Shown one piece after another: positions 34,577 to 42,972 of a stretch of DNA of 64,000 nucleotides (its first letter is position 1; each line of letters begins with the position of its first letter). The translations under genes and the position numbers were made by a program. Source of the DNA: Oscillospiraceae bacterium (GTDB lineage: Bacteria > Bacillota_A > Clostridia > Oscillospirales > Oscillospiraceae). The notes beneath the pieces are model-generated. The model had not been told where the DNA came from, did not search any database, and was given only the letters and a program-made list of their open reading frames with translations. The stretch is taken from the NCBI GenBank assembly GCA_021771675.1, contig JAETOP010000004.1:1-64000 (forward strand), in the 5' to 3' direction.

Positions 34577-35353
34577 CTACAGCACCTTGCCCAGGAAGTC
34601 CTGGAGCCGGGGATTCTGGGGATTGCCGAAAATCTGCTGGGGATTGCCCTCCTCCAGCAGCTTGCCGTCGGCCATGAAGAGGACCCGGTTGCCCACCTCC
34701 CGGGCGAAGCCCATTTCGTGGGTGACAACCACCATGGTCATGCCGGAGGCGGCCAGCTCCCTCATCACTTCCAGCACCTCGCCCACCATTTCGGGGTCCA
34801 GGGCGGAGGTGGGCTCGTCGAAGAGCATGACCTCCGGCTCCATCATCAGCGCCCGGACAATGGCGATTCGCTGCTTCTGGCCGCCGGAAAGCTGGATGGG
34901 ATAGGCGTCCGCTCGGTCCTCCAGGCCGACTCTGGCCAGCAGCGCCCGGGCCTTCTGCTCCGCCTGGGCCTTGGGCATTCCCTTGACCTTGATGGGAGCG
35001 ATGGTCATGTTCTGCAAAATGGTCTTGTGGGGGAAGAGGTTGAAATGCTGGAACACCATCCCCATTTTCTGTCGGTGGATGTTGATGTCCAGCTTCACCT
35101 TTTTCCCTTCGGGGGTAATGGTGTGCTTTTTGGTGATGTCCACCCCGTCGAAGAGGATGCTGCCCTGGGTGGGAACCTCCAGCAGGTTCAGGCTGCGCAG
35201 CAGGGTGCTCTTGCCGGAACCGGAGGGGCCGATGACCACCATCACATCCCCGCGGTTGATGTCCACGGATACATCGTCCAGAGCCTTGATGGCGCCGTGG
35301 TTATAGTATTTTTTCACATGCTGAACCTGAATCAGTCTATCTCCGGTCACCAC
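34577..35353 (-). CDS. Amino-acid-type ABC importer ATPase 1 (GlnQ-like)
   Basis: A 258-residue GlnQ-like ATPase with Walker [32 protein letters not shown] and VTHEM. Relative to ATPase 2 it has a short extra segment ([17 protein letters not shown]) after Walker A. It starts at GTG 35353 with AAAGGAG eight bases upstream and overlaps the end of the permease gene by 17 bases. Confidence 0.94.
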   Translation of the reverse strand: MVTGDRLIQVQHVKKYYNHGAIKALDDVSVDINRGDVMVVIGPSGSGKSTLLRSLNLLEVPTQGSILFDGVDITKKHTITPEGKKVKLDINIHRQKMGMVFQHFNLFPHKTILQNMTIAPIKVKGMPKAQAEQKARALLARVGLEDRADAYPIQLSGGQKQRIAIVRALMMEPEVMLFDEPTSALDPEMVGEVLEVMRELAASGMTMVVVTHEMGFAREVGNRVLFMADGKLLEEGNPQQIFGNPQNPRLQDFLGKVL

Positions 35354-36035
35354 GGCTCATTCTCCTTTCAAAATAGGCAATAATCTTGCTGGTGGGGAAG
35401 GTGAGGCAGAAGTACACCACTGCTGCGATGATCAGCGGCTCGCCGATGGAGAAGGTAGCGCCCTTGATGGAATTCACGCCGTACATAATCTCCTGGACGC
35501 CGATGGTGTAGCAGATGGAGGATTCCTTGATGATGGTGACGAACTCGTTGGCGATGGCGGGAAGGATGTTCTTGATGGCCTGGGGCAGGACGATCAGCTG
35601 CATGTTCTGCCACTGGGTCATGCCCAGGCTCCGGGCGGCCTCCGTCTGGCCCCCGTCGATGCTCTGGATGCCGGAGCGGATGATCTCGCTGAGGTATGCG
35701 CCGGAGTTCAGGGACAGGGCGATGACGCCGGGGAGGAACCGCTCAAAGCGGATGAAGCCGAACAGCTTAAACCTGGGCAGAGACAGGCCGGAGAGCAGAA
35801 TGTTATATACGATGAACAGCTGCACCAGCATGGGGGTGGCCCGAATGACCTCCACATACACCGTTGCCAGGAATTTGGCTACCTTAAAATTGGACAGCCG
35901 GCAGATGGCCAGCACCAGGGCCAGAATGAAACCAAACAGCACCGTCAGCGCCGACAGGGACAATGTGCAGATCATGCCCTGCTTAATCAGGTCAATGTAT
36001 TCAAATGCCTTTTGAAATCCGTTTATGGAGAGCAA
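35337..36035 (-). CDS. Amino-acid-type ABC importer permease
   Basis: A permease of the HisM/GlnP family, about 232 residues, with membrane helices, [14 protein letters not shown] and the docking loop [33 protein letters not shown]. It supplies the channel; only one permease gene is present, so it should form a homodimer. The longest frame starts with TTG at 36044, directly against AAGGAG; the TTG at 36035, nine bases from that site, is more likely. Its position between the binding protein and the ATPases fits one operon. Confidence 0.92.
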   Translation of the reverse strand: MLSINGFQKAFEYIDLIKQGMICTLSLSALTVLFGFILALVLAICRLSNFKVAKFLATVYVEVIRATPMLVQLFIVYNILLSGLSLPRFKLFGFIRFERFLPGVIALSLNSGAYLSEIIRSGIQSIDGGQTEAARSLGMTQWQNMQLIVLPQAIKNILPAIANEFVTIIKESSICYTIGVQEIMYGVNSIKGATFSIGEPLIIAAVVYFCLTFPTSKIIAYFERRMSRGDRR

Positions 36036-36125
36036 AAGTTTCAACTCCTTTTTTGTAGTGATAGCAGGAAACCGAAGATTCCCCGGAAGGGTCTCTTCCG
36101 GGGAAATCGTTCACGTTGAGGAGGA

Positions 36126-36965
36126 TCAGCCTGCCATGTTCTCCAGCAGGCCCTCGTACTTCTCGCCGGAAGCCAGCTCGTTGGCCTCGGCCACGAAGGT
36201 GTCCATGCTGCCATCGGCAAGGGCGGCGGCGATGGCCTCGTTGATACCGGCCAGCAGCTCGGCGTTGCCCTTGCTCACGCCAACAGCGCTGCCAGCGGCG
36301 GCCTCATAGGGCACGTCCAGCACGATGACCAGATCGGGGTAGTTTTTGGCATAGCTCTCGGCCACGGCGGTCTCGATGTAAGCGCCGTCCAGGTGACCGG
36401 CCAGCAGCTCGGCAATGATGTCGGTGACCTTGCTCAGCTCCACCAGCTCGGCATCGGGGGAGTTCTCCTTGGCCAGGTTCACCTGGATGGAGCCCAGCTG
36501 AGCGCCGATCTGATAGTCAGGGTTGTTGGTGGAAGCCAGATCGGGGAACTTATCCTCGTTGCCCTTCACGGTGACAAAGGACTGTCCGCCCAGATAGTAG
36601 ATGTCGGAAAAGTCCATCTTGTCCATACGGGTGGGGTCGGGGGAGTAACCAGCCATGGAGACGTCCACGTTCTTAGCGGCCAGCTCCATCAGGGTGCCGT
36701 CAAAGTCCATGGGAATGACTTCCAGCTCCAGGCCCAGGTAGTCGGCGATGTACTTGGCCAGGGCCATATCGAAACCGGCCAGGGTGGGGTTGCCCTCTTC
36801 ATCCAGGGAATAGAACTCATAGGGGGCGAAGTCGGGGCTGGTGGCCACGGTGAGCACACCAGGGTTAACCGTGGTGATTTCCTTCTTTTCCTCTGCGCCG
36901 ACAGCCATCACGAAGAGGCTGGCCAGCATGGCAAGGGTAAGTACCAGCGCAATCAGCTTTTTCAT
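36126..36965 (-). CDS. Amino-acid-type ABC substrate-binding protein, no lipobox
   Basis: A 279-residue family 3 solute-binding protein. After a signal peptide (MKKLIALVLTLAMLASLFVMAVGA) it has VATSPDFAPYEF, FDMALAKYIADYLGLELEVIPMDF, and VDVSMAGYSPDPTR, all typical. No Cys is present at the signal end, so it has no lipid anchor, which is unusual for a Gram-positive importer: it may stay tethered by an uncleaved signal or be free. First gene of the operon with the consensus promoter at 37023-37051. Confidence 0.93.
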   Translation of the reverse strand: MKKLIALVLTLAMLASLFVMAVGAEEKKEITTVNPGVLTVATSPDFAPYEFYSLDEEGNPTLAGFDMALAKYIADYLGLELEVIPMDFDGTLMELAAKNVDVSMAGYSPDPTRMDKMDFSDIYYLGGQSFVTVKGNEDKFPDLASTNNPDYQIGAQLGSIQVNLAKENSPDAELVELSKVTDIIAELLAGHLDGAYIETAVAESYAKNYPDLVIVLDVPYEAAAGSAVGVSKGNAELLAGINEAIAAALADGSMDTFVAEANELASGEKYEGLLENMAG

Positions 36966-37022
36966 AAAAATGTCTCCTTTACATTGTTATACAGCTCATA
37001 AACTGTTTTGTATGATGGAAGG

Positions 37023-37051
37023 ATTATAGCACGAATAATATTCACTGTCAA
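37023..37051 (-). promoter_or_regulatory. Consensus promoter of the amino-acid ABC operon
   Basis: On the minus strand, TTGACA (37046-37051), 17 bases, TATAAT (37023-37028): both boxes are perfect. The spacer holds the symmetric GAATATTATTC, a candidate operator that would allow tight control of this very strong promoter. Confidence 0.85.
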
Positions 37052-37263
37052 CTGAATTTCCATACAACATCATCGAGCTGCTGACAGGGGTATTTCATGA
37101 AATTATTACAAAAATATTCAAAATACAGTGGTATATTCGGATATTCAAAAAATCTATGCAAAAACGAAATGTATTTTTATACATAAATGCAGAGTGGTAT
37201 TCATTTTGGGCCTGGCGATGCCAGGAGACGATTCACGCCGGTTGAGGCGCAAAATTACGAGAC

Positions 37264-37292
37264 TTGACAAAGTGGTGCCGGGGGGCTATAAT
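37264..37292 (+). promoter_or_regulatory. Consensus promoter of the antitoxin-like RNA
   Basis: TTGACA (37264-37269), 17 bases, TATAAT (37287-37292), with no credible plus-strand gene downstream until 37777. Transcription would start near 37299. Confidence 0.85.
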
Positions 37293-37298
37293 AAGCAT

Positions 37299-37395
37299 AG
37301 AGAAAGGGCGCTACCGATAGACGGTTAGTCCCCTGGAAATGCGATAAGAAGTAACCGCATCAATTGGGAACTGGGGCGGTTACTTCTTGTTATTT
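37299..37395 (+). ncRNA. Putative antisense antitoxin RNA of a type I toxin locus
   Basis: An RNA of about 95 bases runs from the strong promoter to a hairpin with 13-bp perfect arms, AAGAAGTAACCGC (37346-37358) and GCGGTTACTTCTT (37376-37388), followed by GTTATTTAT. The 3' half is complementary to the last codons and the 3' end of the toxin gene on the other strand, and the hairpin can terminate both transcripts. This tail-to-tail overlap matches known TxpA/RatA-like loci. The 5' part holds AGGGCGCTACCGATAGACGG (37305-37324), related to a stretch of the toxin leader. Confidence 0.7.
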
Positions 37396-37475
37396 ATAAT
37401 CGCAATGATCAAGCTGGCAAAAGCGAACAGCGCCATACAGAACTGAAAAAGTCCTTCGTATGTAACAACGTCCAT
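37380..37475 (-). CDS. Small hydrophobic toxin, putative holin-like type
   Basis: A 31-residue peptide starting MDVVTYEGLFQF and ending IIAIINNKK: a short N-terminus with the TYExLxxF pattern, one membrane helix and a basic tail, as in Firmicutes putative holin-like (Hol-Tox/TxpA-like) toxins. The ATG at 37475 has a strong ribosome site, AAGGGGG, eight bases upstream. Two CCCCCT stretches in the leader (opposite 37504-37509 and 37529-37534) can pair with and hide this site, as is common in type I toxins. I could not find a convincing toxin promoter. The longer reading frame to 37661 is leader, not protein. Confidence 0.7.
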   Translation of the reverse strand: MDVVTYEGLFQFCMALFAFASLIIAIINNKK

Positions 37476-37694
37476 CTCTACCACCCCCTTTCCCTTCTCG
37501 GACAGGGGGCAAGAAGCTTCACCCCCTGACAGGGGGACAAACCGCCTACCATTTATGGATAGCGCCCTGGCGCCCGCTGGGGCACCATCTACAAAGTAAT
37601 ATATTTCCCGTGATAAAGCAAGGTTTTTCTGCCTTGCTTTTTCTTTTTTCAGCAGTATCACCGCCTGCCCGCCAAAATATTTTGGGACTTCCCC

Positions 37695-37748
37695 TTGACA
37701 GAATGGTCTATATGTGATAGACTACAAATAGGTCGATTAGCTATAGAC
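37695..37748 (+). promoter_or_regulatory. blaI-type promoter with two operators
   Basis: TTGACA (37695-37700), 17 bases, TAGACT (37718-37723). Two 17-base dyads overlap it: GTCTATATGTGATAGAC (37706-37722) and GTCGATTAGCTATAGAC (37732-37748), consensus GTCkAT-N5-ATAGAC, 26 bases apart. They are the probable binding sites of the BlaI-like repressor encoded next. Confidence 0.8.
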
Positions 37749-37776
37749 TATATGTAAACATAAGGAGAGGATTTCC

Positions 37777-38145
37777 GTGGATGAATTCAGATTGGGAGCT
37801 GTGGAGGCCCGGTTTGCCGACATTATCTGGCAGAACGCTCCCCTGAGCTCCGGGGAGCTGGTGAAGCTCTGCGCCGAGAGGCTGGAATGGAAGAAATCTA
37901 CCACCTATACGGTGCTGAAAAAGCTCTGTGAGCGGGGCATTTTTCAGAACCAGGGGGGCATCGTCACCCCGCTGCTCTCCCGCCAGGACTTCTATGCCCG
38001 GCAGAGCCAGCGCTTTGTAAGAGACACCTTCGACGGCTCCCTGCCCGCCTTCATCAACGCCTTCGTTTCCGGCGGGAAGCTTTCCCGGCGGGATCTGGAG
38101 GACATCCGAAAGATGCTGGATCAGTTCGACAAGGAGGACGAATAA
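37777..38145 (+). CDS. BlaI/MecI/CopY-family repressor
   Basis: A 122-residue winged-helix repressor. The N-terminal domain has EARFADIIWQNAPLSSGELVKLC and the recognition part WKKSTTYTVLKKLCERGIF, both typical; the C-terminal dimerisation helices contain FVSGGKLSRRDLEDIRKML. Start GTG at 37777 with AAGGAGAGG seven bases upstream. Its stop overlaps the start of the M56 sensor gene (TAATG). It should repress the pair until its protease partner triggers cleavage. Confidence 0.93.
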   Translation: MDEFRLGAVEARFADIIWQNAPLSSGELVKLCAERLEWKKSTTYTVLKKLCERGIFQNQGGIVTPLLSRQDFYARQSQRFVRDTFDGSLPAFINAFVSGGKLSRRDLEDIRKMLDQFDKEDE

Positions 38146-40976
38146 TGGAACAGTTCATTTCTCAGCTTGCCCGGCAGAGCGTTGCCGCCGGGTGGGTCAT
38201 TTTGGCCCTGCTGGTGCTGCGGCCCCTGCTGAAAAAGCTCCCCCGGGCTTATGTCTGCCTGCTGTGGGCCCTGGCGGCGGTGCGGCTGGTGCTGCCCATT
38301 GCCGTGAAAAGCCCAGTGAGCTTGGTGCCCCAGCGAGTGGCAAATCCCACGGCTTTCATTCCCATTATGCCCATTCCCGTGACACCTGCCGCTGCAGCTC
38401 AGGATGCGGCGCAGGCTGCGGCTCCGGCGGCCCAGAGCATTTCCGCTTTGCTGCCCTGGCTCTGGCTGGCTGGCGTGGCGGTGATGGGGCTGTACGCCAT
38501 TGTCAGCTACATCCGCCTGCTCAGCCGGGTGCAGGTCTCCATTCGCCTGGGAGACAGGCTGTACATCAGCGACAATGTAGCTTCCCCCTTTATTTTGGGG
38601 ATTTTCCGGCCCAAAATCTATCTCCCCTCGGAAATGGATCAGGCCCAGGCCCGGCTGGTGCTGGCCCATGAGCGCTCCCACCTGCGCCGGGGCGACCACC
38701 TTTGGAAGCCCCTGGGCTATGCCCTGCTGTGCCTGCACTGGTTTAACCCCCTGTGCTGGGTGGCCTACCTGCTGCTCTGCCGGGATATAGAGCAGGCCTG
38801 CGACGAGGCGGTGGTCAAGGACATGGCCCCCCAGGACAAAAAGGCCTACTCCTCCGCCCTGCTGGAGTGCAGCCTGCCCCGCAGCGCCATCTCCGTCTGC
38901 CCCCTGGCCTTTGGCGAGGTAGGGGTGAAGCAGCGGATTCGGGGCATCCTGAACTACCGCAAGCCCAAACTCTGGGCGCTGGCGGTTTCAGGCCTGGTGT
39001 GCGTGACGCTGGCGGCGTGCTTCCTCACCGACCCGGTGAAGGGGGAAAGCGGTACGGCGGATTCCCCGCAGATTTTGAGCGAGGCAATTCCACTTGAGAT
39101 AGACGGAGCACCAAGCGACACCATCATGGTTTTCCCTCAGGGAGCAGCCGTCTATGACTTCCCGTACCGCGAGAGCCGGGAGACGGGGAAAATTGCCCCC
39201 GGTGAGGCCCGCACCGTTGAGCAGCGGGAGATGATTGGAGAGGAAATCTGGGGATATGTGCGCAGCAAGGATTACCAGAGCAATGGCTGGGTCTACCTGA
39301 GTCCCGTTGTTGGCAAGAAATCCGGCGAACTTTTGTCTCTCCTCCCCAAGGAGGCCACCGTTTATGCGTCCCCTTCCGCTGAGAGCCGGGAGCTGGGGGA
39401 GATTGTCCCCGGCGATATTTACACCGTTGTGGAGACGGAAACCGTCGAAAATGAAATCTGGGGCCGGGTGCAGGTTGAGGGCAGCCAGATTGACGGATGG
39501 ATTCTGTTGGGAACCGAGGTTGACCCTCCCGACCCTGCGTATTTAGAACTCCTGAAGGAGATTGCGGACAAGGAGCGGACCTATAACGAGAGCCATGTTA
39601 TTGAACGGATTCGCAAGCTTGAGCAGAATGGGCAGAAAGAGACTGGCGCCTCTGTTGGAACCGAAACGGAGAAAATCACCCTCCGCTCCAACCCCAGCGA
39701 GAATGCCCAGGTGATTGGGCAGATTGATCCGGATAAGGTCTACACCGTTGTGCGCCGGGAACAGATTGGAGACCAGCAGTGGGCCTTTGTCCAGAGCGGC
39801 GAAATAACCGGGTGGGTTCTGCTGGAGGAGCAGGAAGAGGCTGATTCCCACGAAGAACCTGGTGCCCCTGATGGGACCGAAGCGGTTACCTCCCCCCGGA
39901 AAATTACCCTCCGCTCCAACCCCAGCGAGAATTCTAGGGTGATCGGTGAGATTGACGCCGACGAGAATTTCACCATTATGCGCCGGGAGCAGATTGGAAC
40001 CAGGCAGTGGGCCTTTGTCCAGAGCGGCGAAATGACCGGCTGGGTTCTGCTGGATGAGCAGGAAGAGACCGTCCCCGATGAGTGGACAGGGGAGCGCTTT
40101 GCTCAGAATACCAATGTACGCAGTATGCCCAGTCTCATGTCAAATACCGTATATCAGGCAGACGCCGGAGAAGGGTATACCATTGTCCGTCAGGAATTCG
40201 TGGAGGGCAAATGTTGGGCCTTTGTCCGGGTTCAGGGCAGCGACGTGGGCGGTTGGATTTATCTGAAGGACGAGAGCGAGGCCCTGGCCTATTTCCGGGA
40301 CTATGTGGCAGCCTGCACCCAGCAGACCCCGGACGCGGCGGAGGAATACCTCTACTTTGCCACGGAGGATGCCCGGGAATACTTCCGGTATATGTATGCC
40401 CCTGTTACCGGCTGGGCTCCCACTGGAATTTTCCGGGTGAATGAGAACCTGTGGGGCATCCAGTACGCCGACACCCAGAGCCAGCGGGCAGTCTACAGCT
40501 TTGTGGGGCGGATGGATGACCGGCTGTATGTGTTCCAGACGGTTCACGACGTTCCCGAAGCCCTGTGCGAAAACCTGGATGTAGCCGCCTATGAGGAGCC
40601 GAACGCCATGTACGTATCCGATGAGTGGAAGGCGGGCTTCCTGATTTCCACCCGCCTGATGGCCTTTGCCGAGCCTGCCCGGGTGGAGATCGCCGGGGAC
40701 AAGGATTATTCTGGTGCCGCCGGTATGCAGCTGAGCTTCGCCGACATGGTGTGCGGTACGGACACCTGGCAGAAGGCGGAGCTGCCCCGGGCGGCCAGGG
40801 CCCACTGCACCATCACCCTCTACGCCGCCGACGGCAGCACCGCAGTCCTTTCGGACGCCACCCCCGCAATCGTGGTCACGCACCCGGATGGCAGCCAGGA
40901 GGCCTACCAAGACTACGCCACCGGCGAGGAAAACATCGCCATGATCTACAATTGGGCGAAGGAATTGGCCCAGTAA
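38145..40976 (+). CDS. BlaR1-like M56 membrane protease with five SH3-like repeats
   Basis: A 943-residue sensor protease. Residues 1-293 form the M56 membrane domain with helices at about 15-30, 35-52, 103-122 and 277-293, the zinc motif HERSH (175-179) and DIEQACDEAVV. In place of the penicillin-binding sensor of BlaR1 the outside part has five SH3-like units, at about residues 326-388, 396-458, 508-562, 585-638 and 650-708, each with a VxxxPxxxSxxxGxI start and a GWxxL end, followed by a 230-residue C-terminal domain I do not recognise. Units 3 and 4 are near-copies. SH3b domains often bind cell-wall peptides, so it probably senses wall fragments or damage and relieves BlaI. Confidence 0.9.
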   Translation: MEQFISQLARQSVAAGWVILALLVLRPLLKKLPRAYVCLLWALAAVRLVLPIAVKSPVSLVPQRVANPTAFIPIMPIPVTPAAAAQDAAQAAAPAAQSISALLPWLWLAGVAVMGLYAIVSYIRLLSRVQVSIRLGDRLYISDNVASPFILGIFRPKIYLPSEMDQAQARLVLAHERSHLRRGDHLWKPLGYALLCLHWFNPLCWVAYLLLCRDIEQACDEAVVKDMAPQDKKAYSSALLECSLPRSAISVCPLAFGEVGVKQRIRGILNYRKPKLWALAVSGLVCVTLAACFLTDPVKGESGTADSPQILSEAIPLEIDGAPSDTIMVFPQGAAVYDFPYRESRETGKIAPGEARTVEQREMIGEEIWGYVRSKDYQSNGWVYLSPVVGKKSGELLSLLPKEATVYASPSAESRELGEIVPGDIYTVVETETVENEIWGRVQVEGSQIDGWILLGTEVDPPDPAYLELLKEIADKERTYNESHVIERIRKLEQNGQKETGASVGTETEKITLRSNPSENAQVIGQIDPDKVYTVVRREQIGDQQWAFVQSGEITGWVLLEEQEEADSHEEPGAPDGTEAVTSPRKITLRSNPSENSRVIGEIDADENFTIMRREQIGTRQWAFVQSGEMTGWVLLDEQEETVPDEWTGERFAQNTNVRSMPSLMSNTVYQADAGEGYTIVRQEFVEGKCWAFVRVQGSDVGGWIYLKDESEALAYFRDYVAACTQQTPDAAEEYLYFATEDAREYFRYMYAPVTGWAPTGIFRVNENLWGIQYADTQSQRAVYSFVGRMDDRLYVFQTVHDVPEALCENLDVAAYEEPNAMYVSDEWKAGFLISTRLMAFAEPARVEIAGDKDYSGAAGMQLSFADMVCGTDTWQKAELPRAARAHCTITLYAADGSTAVLSDATPAIVVTHPDGSQEAYQDYATGEENIAMIYNWAKELAQ

Positions 40977-41610
40977 GGGAATGAGCTTGCCGGAGCAGGT
41001 GGACAAATCGTAATTTGGCAGGGCCCGCAGCCAATTCGCACGGGGAGGGCCTGTAATCGCTACCCCCGAACTCAGCCCGGTAACGCTTGTGCATTCTGTC
41101 CCAAAGCATTTTCCCTGTTGCCAAGTGCGCGCCGGAAAGGGCCTGGGGAGGGCGGCTTTGCTTGCGGGAGCAAGCAATTCAGCGCCTCCCCGGTCGGCTT
41201 CTTTGCTTCCTTTCTTGCCGAAACAAGAAAGGAAGGCCCCCGGCAGGGGTCGGGGGAGCACCCGGTCTATGAAAAACGGAAAAGACAGTTCCGCCTTTAG
41301 CAATAAGCGGAGGTGTTACTTTCTTGTCTCCGAACAAGAAAGTAACCAAAGAAATCGGCTTAAGGGGCGCTGAATGTCGTGCTCCCGCACGCCAAAGCCG
41401 CCCCCTTAAGAATCCTCCGGCCGCTTTGGGTAAGATTTTACCTTTTTTCCGTCTTCGCTTTAGAAGTACAGGAAAATGGCAGAATGTGCTTGCTTTTATC
41501 CTTCCTGCCCGTGGGAAATGGCGGTAACTGCTGGGCTGCGGGCAGGTCAAGATCCGCCCCTATAGGGGCCGCAACAAATCGCCAAACATAATTTACCAAT
41601 AAAGCGCACA
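40977..41610. other. Repeat-rich intergenic region
   Basis: No gene is supported. It holds a copy of the dispersed ~80-bp element (41020-41092, inverted), two hairpins containing the string CTTTCTTG...CAAGAAAG (about 41210-41231 and 41317-41346), and a degenerate copy of the 32239 hairpin element (41537-41596). The short open frames here look like by-products of these repeats. Confidence 0.6.
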
Positions 41611-41647
41611 TCAAAATGCCGAAGGGGTAGTCCCTTCGGCATTTTGA
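41611..41647. terminator. Terminator of the CCA-adding enzyme operon
   Basis: Perfect 16-bp arms TCAAAATGCCGAAGGG (41611-41626) and its complement (41632-41647). The AAAA/TTTT ends allow termination in either direction; it overlaps the end of the minus-strand gene by a few bases. Confidence 0.8.
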
Positions 41648-41648
41648 G

Positions 41649-42971
41649 CTATTTTTTTGCCGCCTGAATGAGGGCGGCTTTTTCGTTGGGGAGGATTCCT
41701 TCCAGCACCTGCTCCAGCAGGGCGTTCAGCTCCTCGCCGATCTGCCTGCCCCGGTAGCCCAGGTCCATCAGGTCATTCCCATCCACGGCCAGGGACTTGA
41801 GGGTCAGCCGGCCCTCCTCCTGCTCCAGCTGGGAAAGCAGCGCCCGGATGCGGGGATACCGGCTGCTGTTTTCGTGCTCGCTGGTGCCCTTGCCCTTCAT
41901 GTCCGCCTCCTGGAGCGACAGAAGCAGCTCCAGCCGTTCCCGGCTATAGCGGGAGAGGCTGCGGCGAACCAGGGGCAGCTCCGGCTGGAGCACGGTCATG
42001 TGGTGGTCGATGAGCCACACCGCCGTCTCCCGCACCGGGTTGGGGGCGTGGAGGCGGGTCAGCACCTCCGCGGCCATCCGGGCGCCCACCTGGGCATGTC
42101 CCTTGAAATGACCCCGGCCGGTTTCGTCCTGGGTGAAGCAGGGGACTTTCCCAATGTCGTGGAGCAGGGCAGCCCACCGCAGAGCCGTCTGGGGCAGCAC
42201 TGCCCCGGTGACATGGGCGGTGTGGGTGAACACATCATAGGCGTGGTGGGGGGAGTGCTGGTCAAAGCCAACGGCGGGCGCAAGCTCGGGAATGGCCTGG
42301 GTCAGGATGGGGGCAAAGCGGAGAATGTCCTCCGTCCGGGCCCAGGTCAAAAAGGAGGACAGCTCCTCATATACCCGCTCCCGGGAAAGGGTATCGATCA
42401 AAGGGGCCAGGGAAACCATGGCCAACCTGGTTTTTTCCTCCACGCCCAGCTGAAACCGGGCGGCGAACCGGATGCCCCGGAGAATCCGCAGAGCATCCTC
42501 CTGGAACCGCTGCTCCGGCTCGCCCACGCACCGCAGGGTTCCGCTGCGGATGTCCTCCATTCCGCCGAAGGGGTCAATGTAGCCCCGGGCGGGGGAGTAG
42601 GCAATGGCATTGATGGTAAAGTCCCGCCGGGCCAAATCCTCCTGGATGTCCGGCACAAAGGCCACCCAGTCCGGGTGGCGGTTGTCAGCGTAGCTCCCCT
42701 CCCGGCGGAAGGTGGTGATCTCCACCTCCCCCACGTCCTGACCGGGGGGCAGCAGCCTTACGGTGCCGTGCCGAATCCCGGTCAAGTCCTGAGGCATGCC
42801 TCGGAAGACGGTAACAATCTCCCCCGGCAGGGCGGCGGTACACAGATCATAATCATGCGGGGAGATGCCCATGAGGGAATCCCGGACGCAGCCCCCCACC
42901 AGATAGGCAGGAAATCCCGCCTGCTCCAGGGCTTGGAGGCACGAGGTAATTCCCTCCGGCAGGGTCATCAT
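41649..42971 (-). CDS. cca: CCA tRNA nucleotidyltransferase with HD domain
   Basis: A 440-residue enzyme that adds the 3' CCA to tRNA. The nucleotidyltransferase head has YLVGGCVRDSLMG and the metal pair in HDYDLCTAALP, then RRDFTINAIAY, and the LRCVGEPEQRFQEDALRILRGIRFAARF neck; the middle has an HD-type hydrolase motif (ALLHDIGKV). Start at 42971 (ATG, with a second ATG at 42968) follows GGAGGGG; the longer frame to 43097 lies within the preceding gene. Both tRNA genes in the window already encode CCA, so this enzyme mainly repairs ends here. Confidence 0.95.
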   Translation of the reverse strand: MMTLPEGITSCLQALEQAGFPAYLVGGCVRDSLMGISPHDYDLCTAALPGEIVTVFRGMPQDLTGIRHGTVRLLPPGQDVGEVEITTFRREGSYADNRHPDWVAFVPDIQEDLARRDFTINAIAYSPARGYIDPFGGMEDIRSGTLRCVGEPEQRFQEDALRILRGIRFAARFQLGVEEKTRLAMVSLAPLIDTLSRERVYEELSSFLTWARTEDILRFAPILTQAIPELAPAVGFDQHSPHHAYDVFTHTAHVTGAVLPQTALRWAALLHDIGKVPCFTQDETGRGHFKGHAQVGARMAAEVLTRLHAPNPVRETAVWLIDHHMTVLQPELPLVRRSLSRYSRERLELLLSLQEADMKGKGTSEHENSSRYPRIRALLSQLEQEEGRLTLKSLAVDGNDLMDLGYRGRQIGEELNALLEQVLEGILPNEKAALIQAAKK

Positions 42972-42972
42972 A

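Noticed and set aside
37034..37044. ArgR box in the amino-acid importer promoter
   Set aside because: The dyad GAATATTATTC is shorter than the ARG box and lacks its flanking pattern; kept only as a generic operator candidate.
37477..37661. N-terminal extension of the small toxin to 93 residues
   Set aside because: The extension has no ribosome site, a mixed low-quality sequence and overlaps leader structures; the 31-residue start has a strong AAGGGGG site.
41087..41591. Several short plus- and minus-strand frames in the repeat-rich gap
   Set aside because: They overlap inverted repeats, are Arg/Pro-rich, lack ribosome sites and contradict each other in frame.
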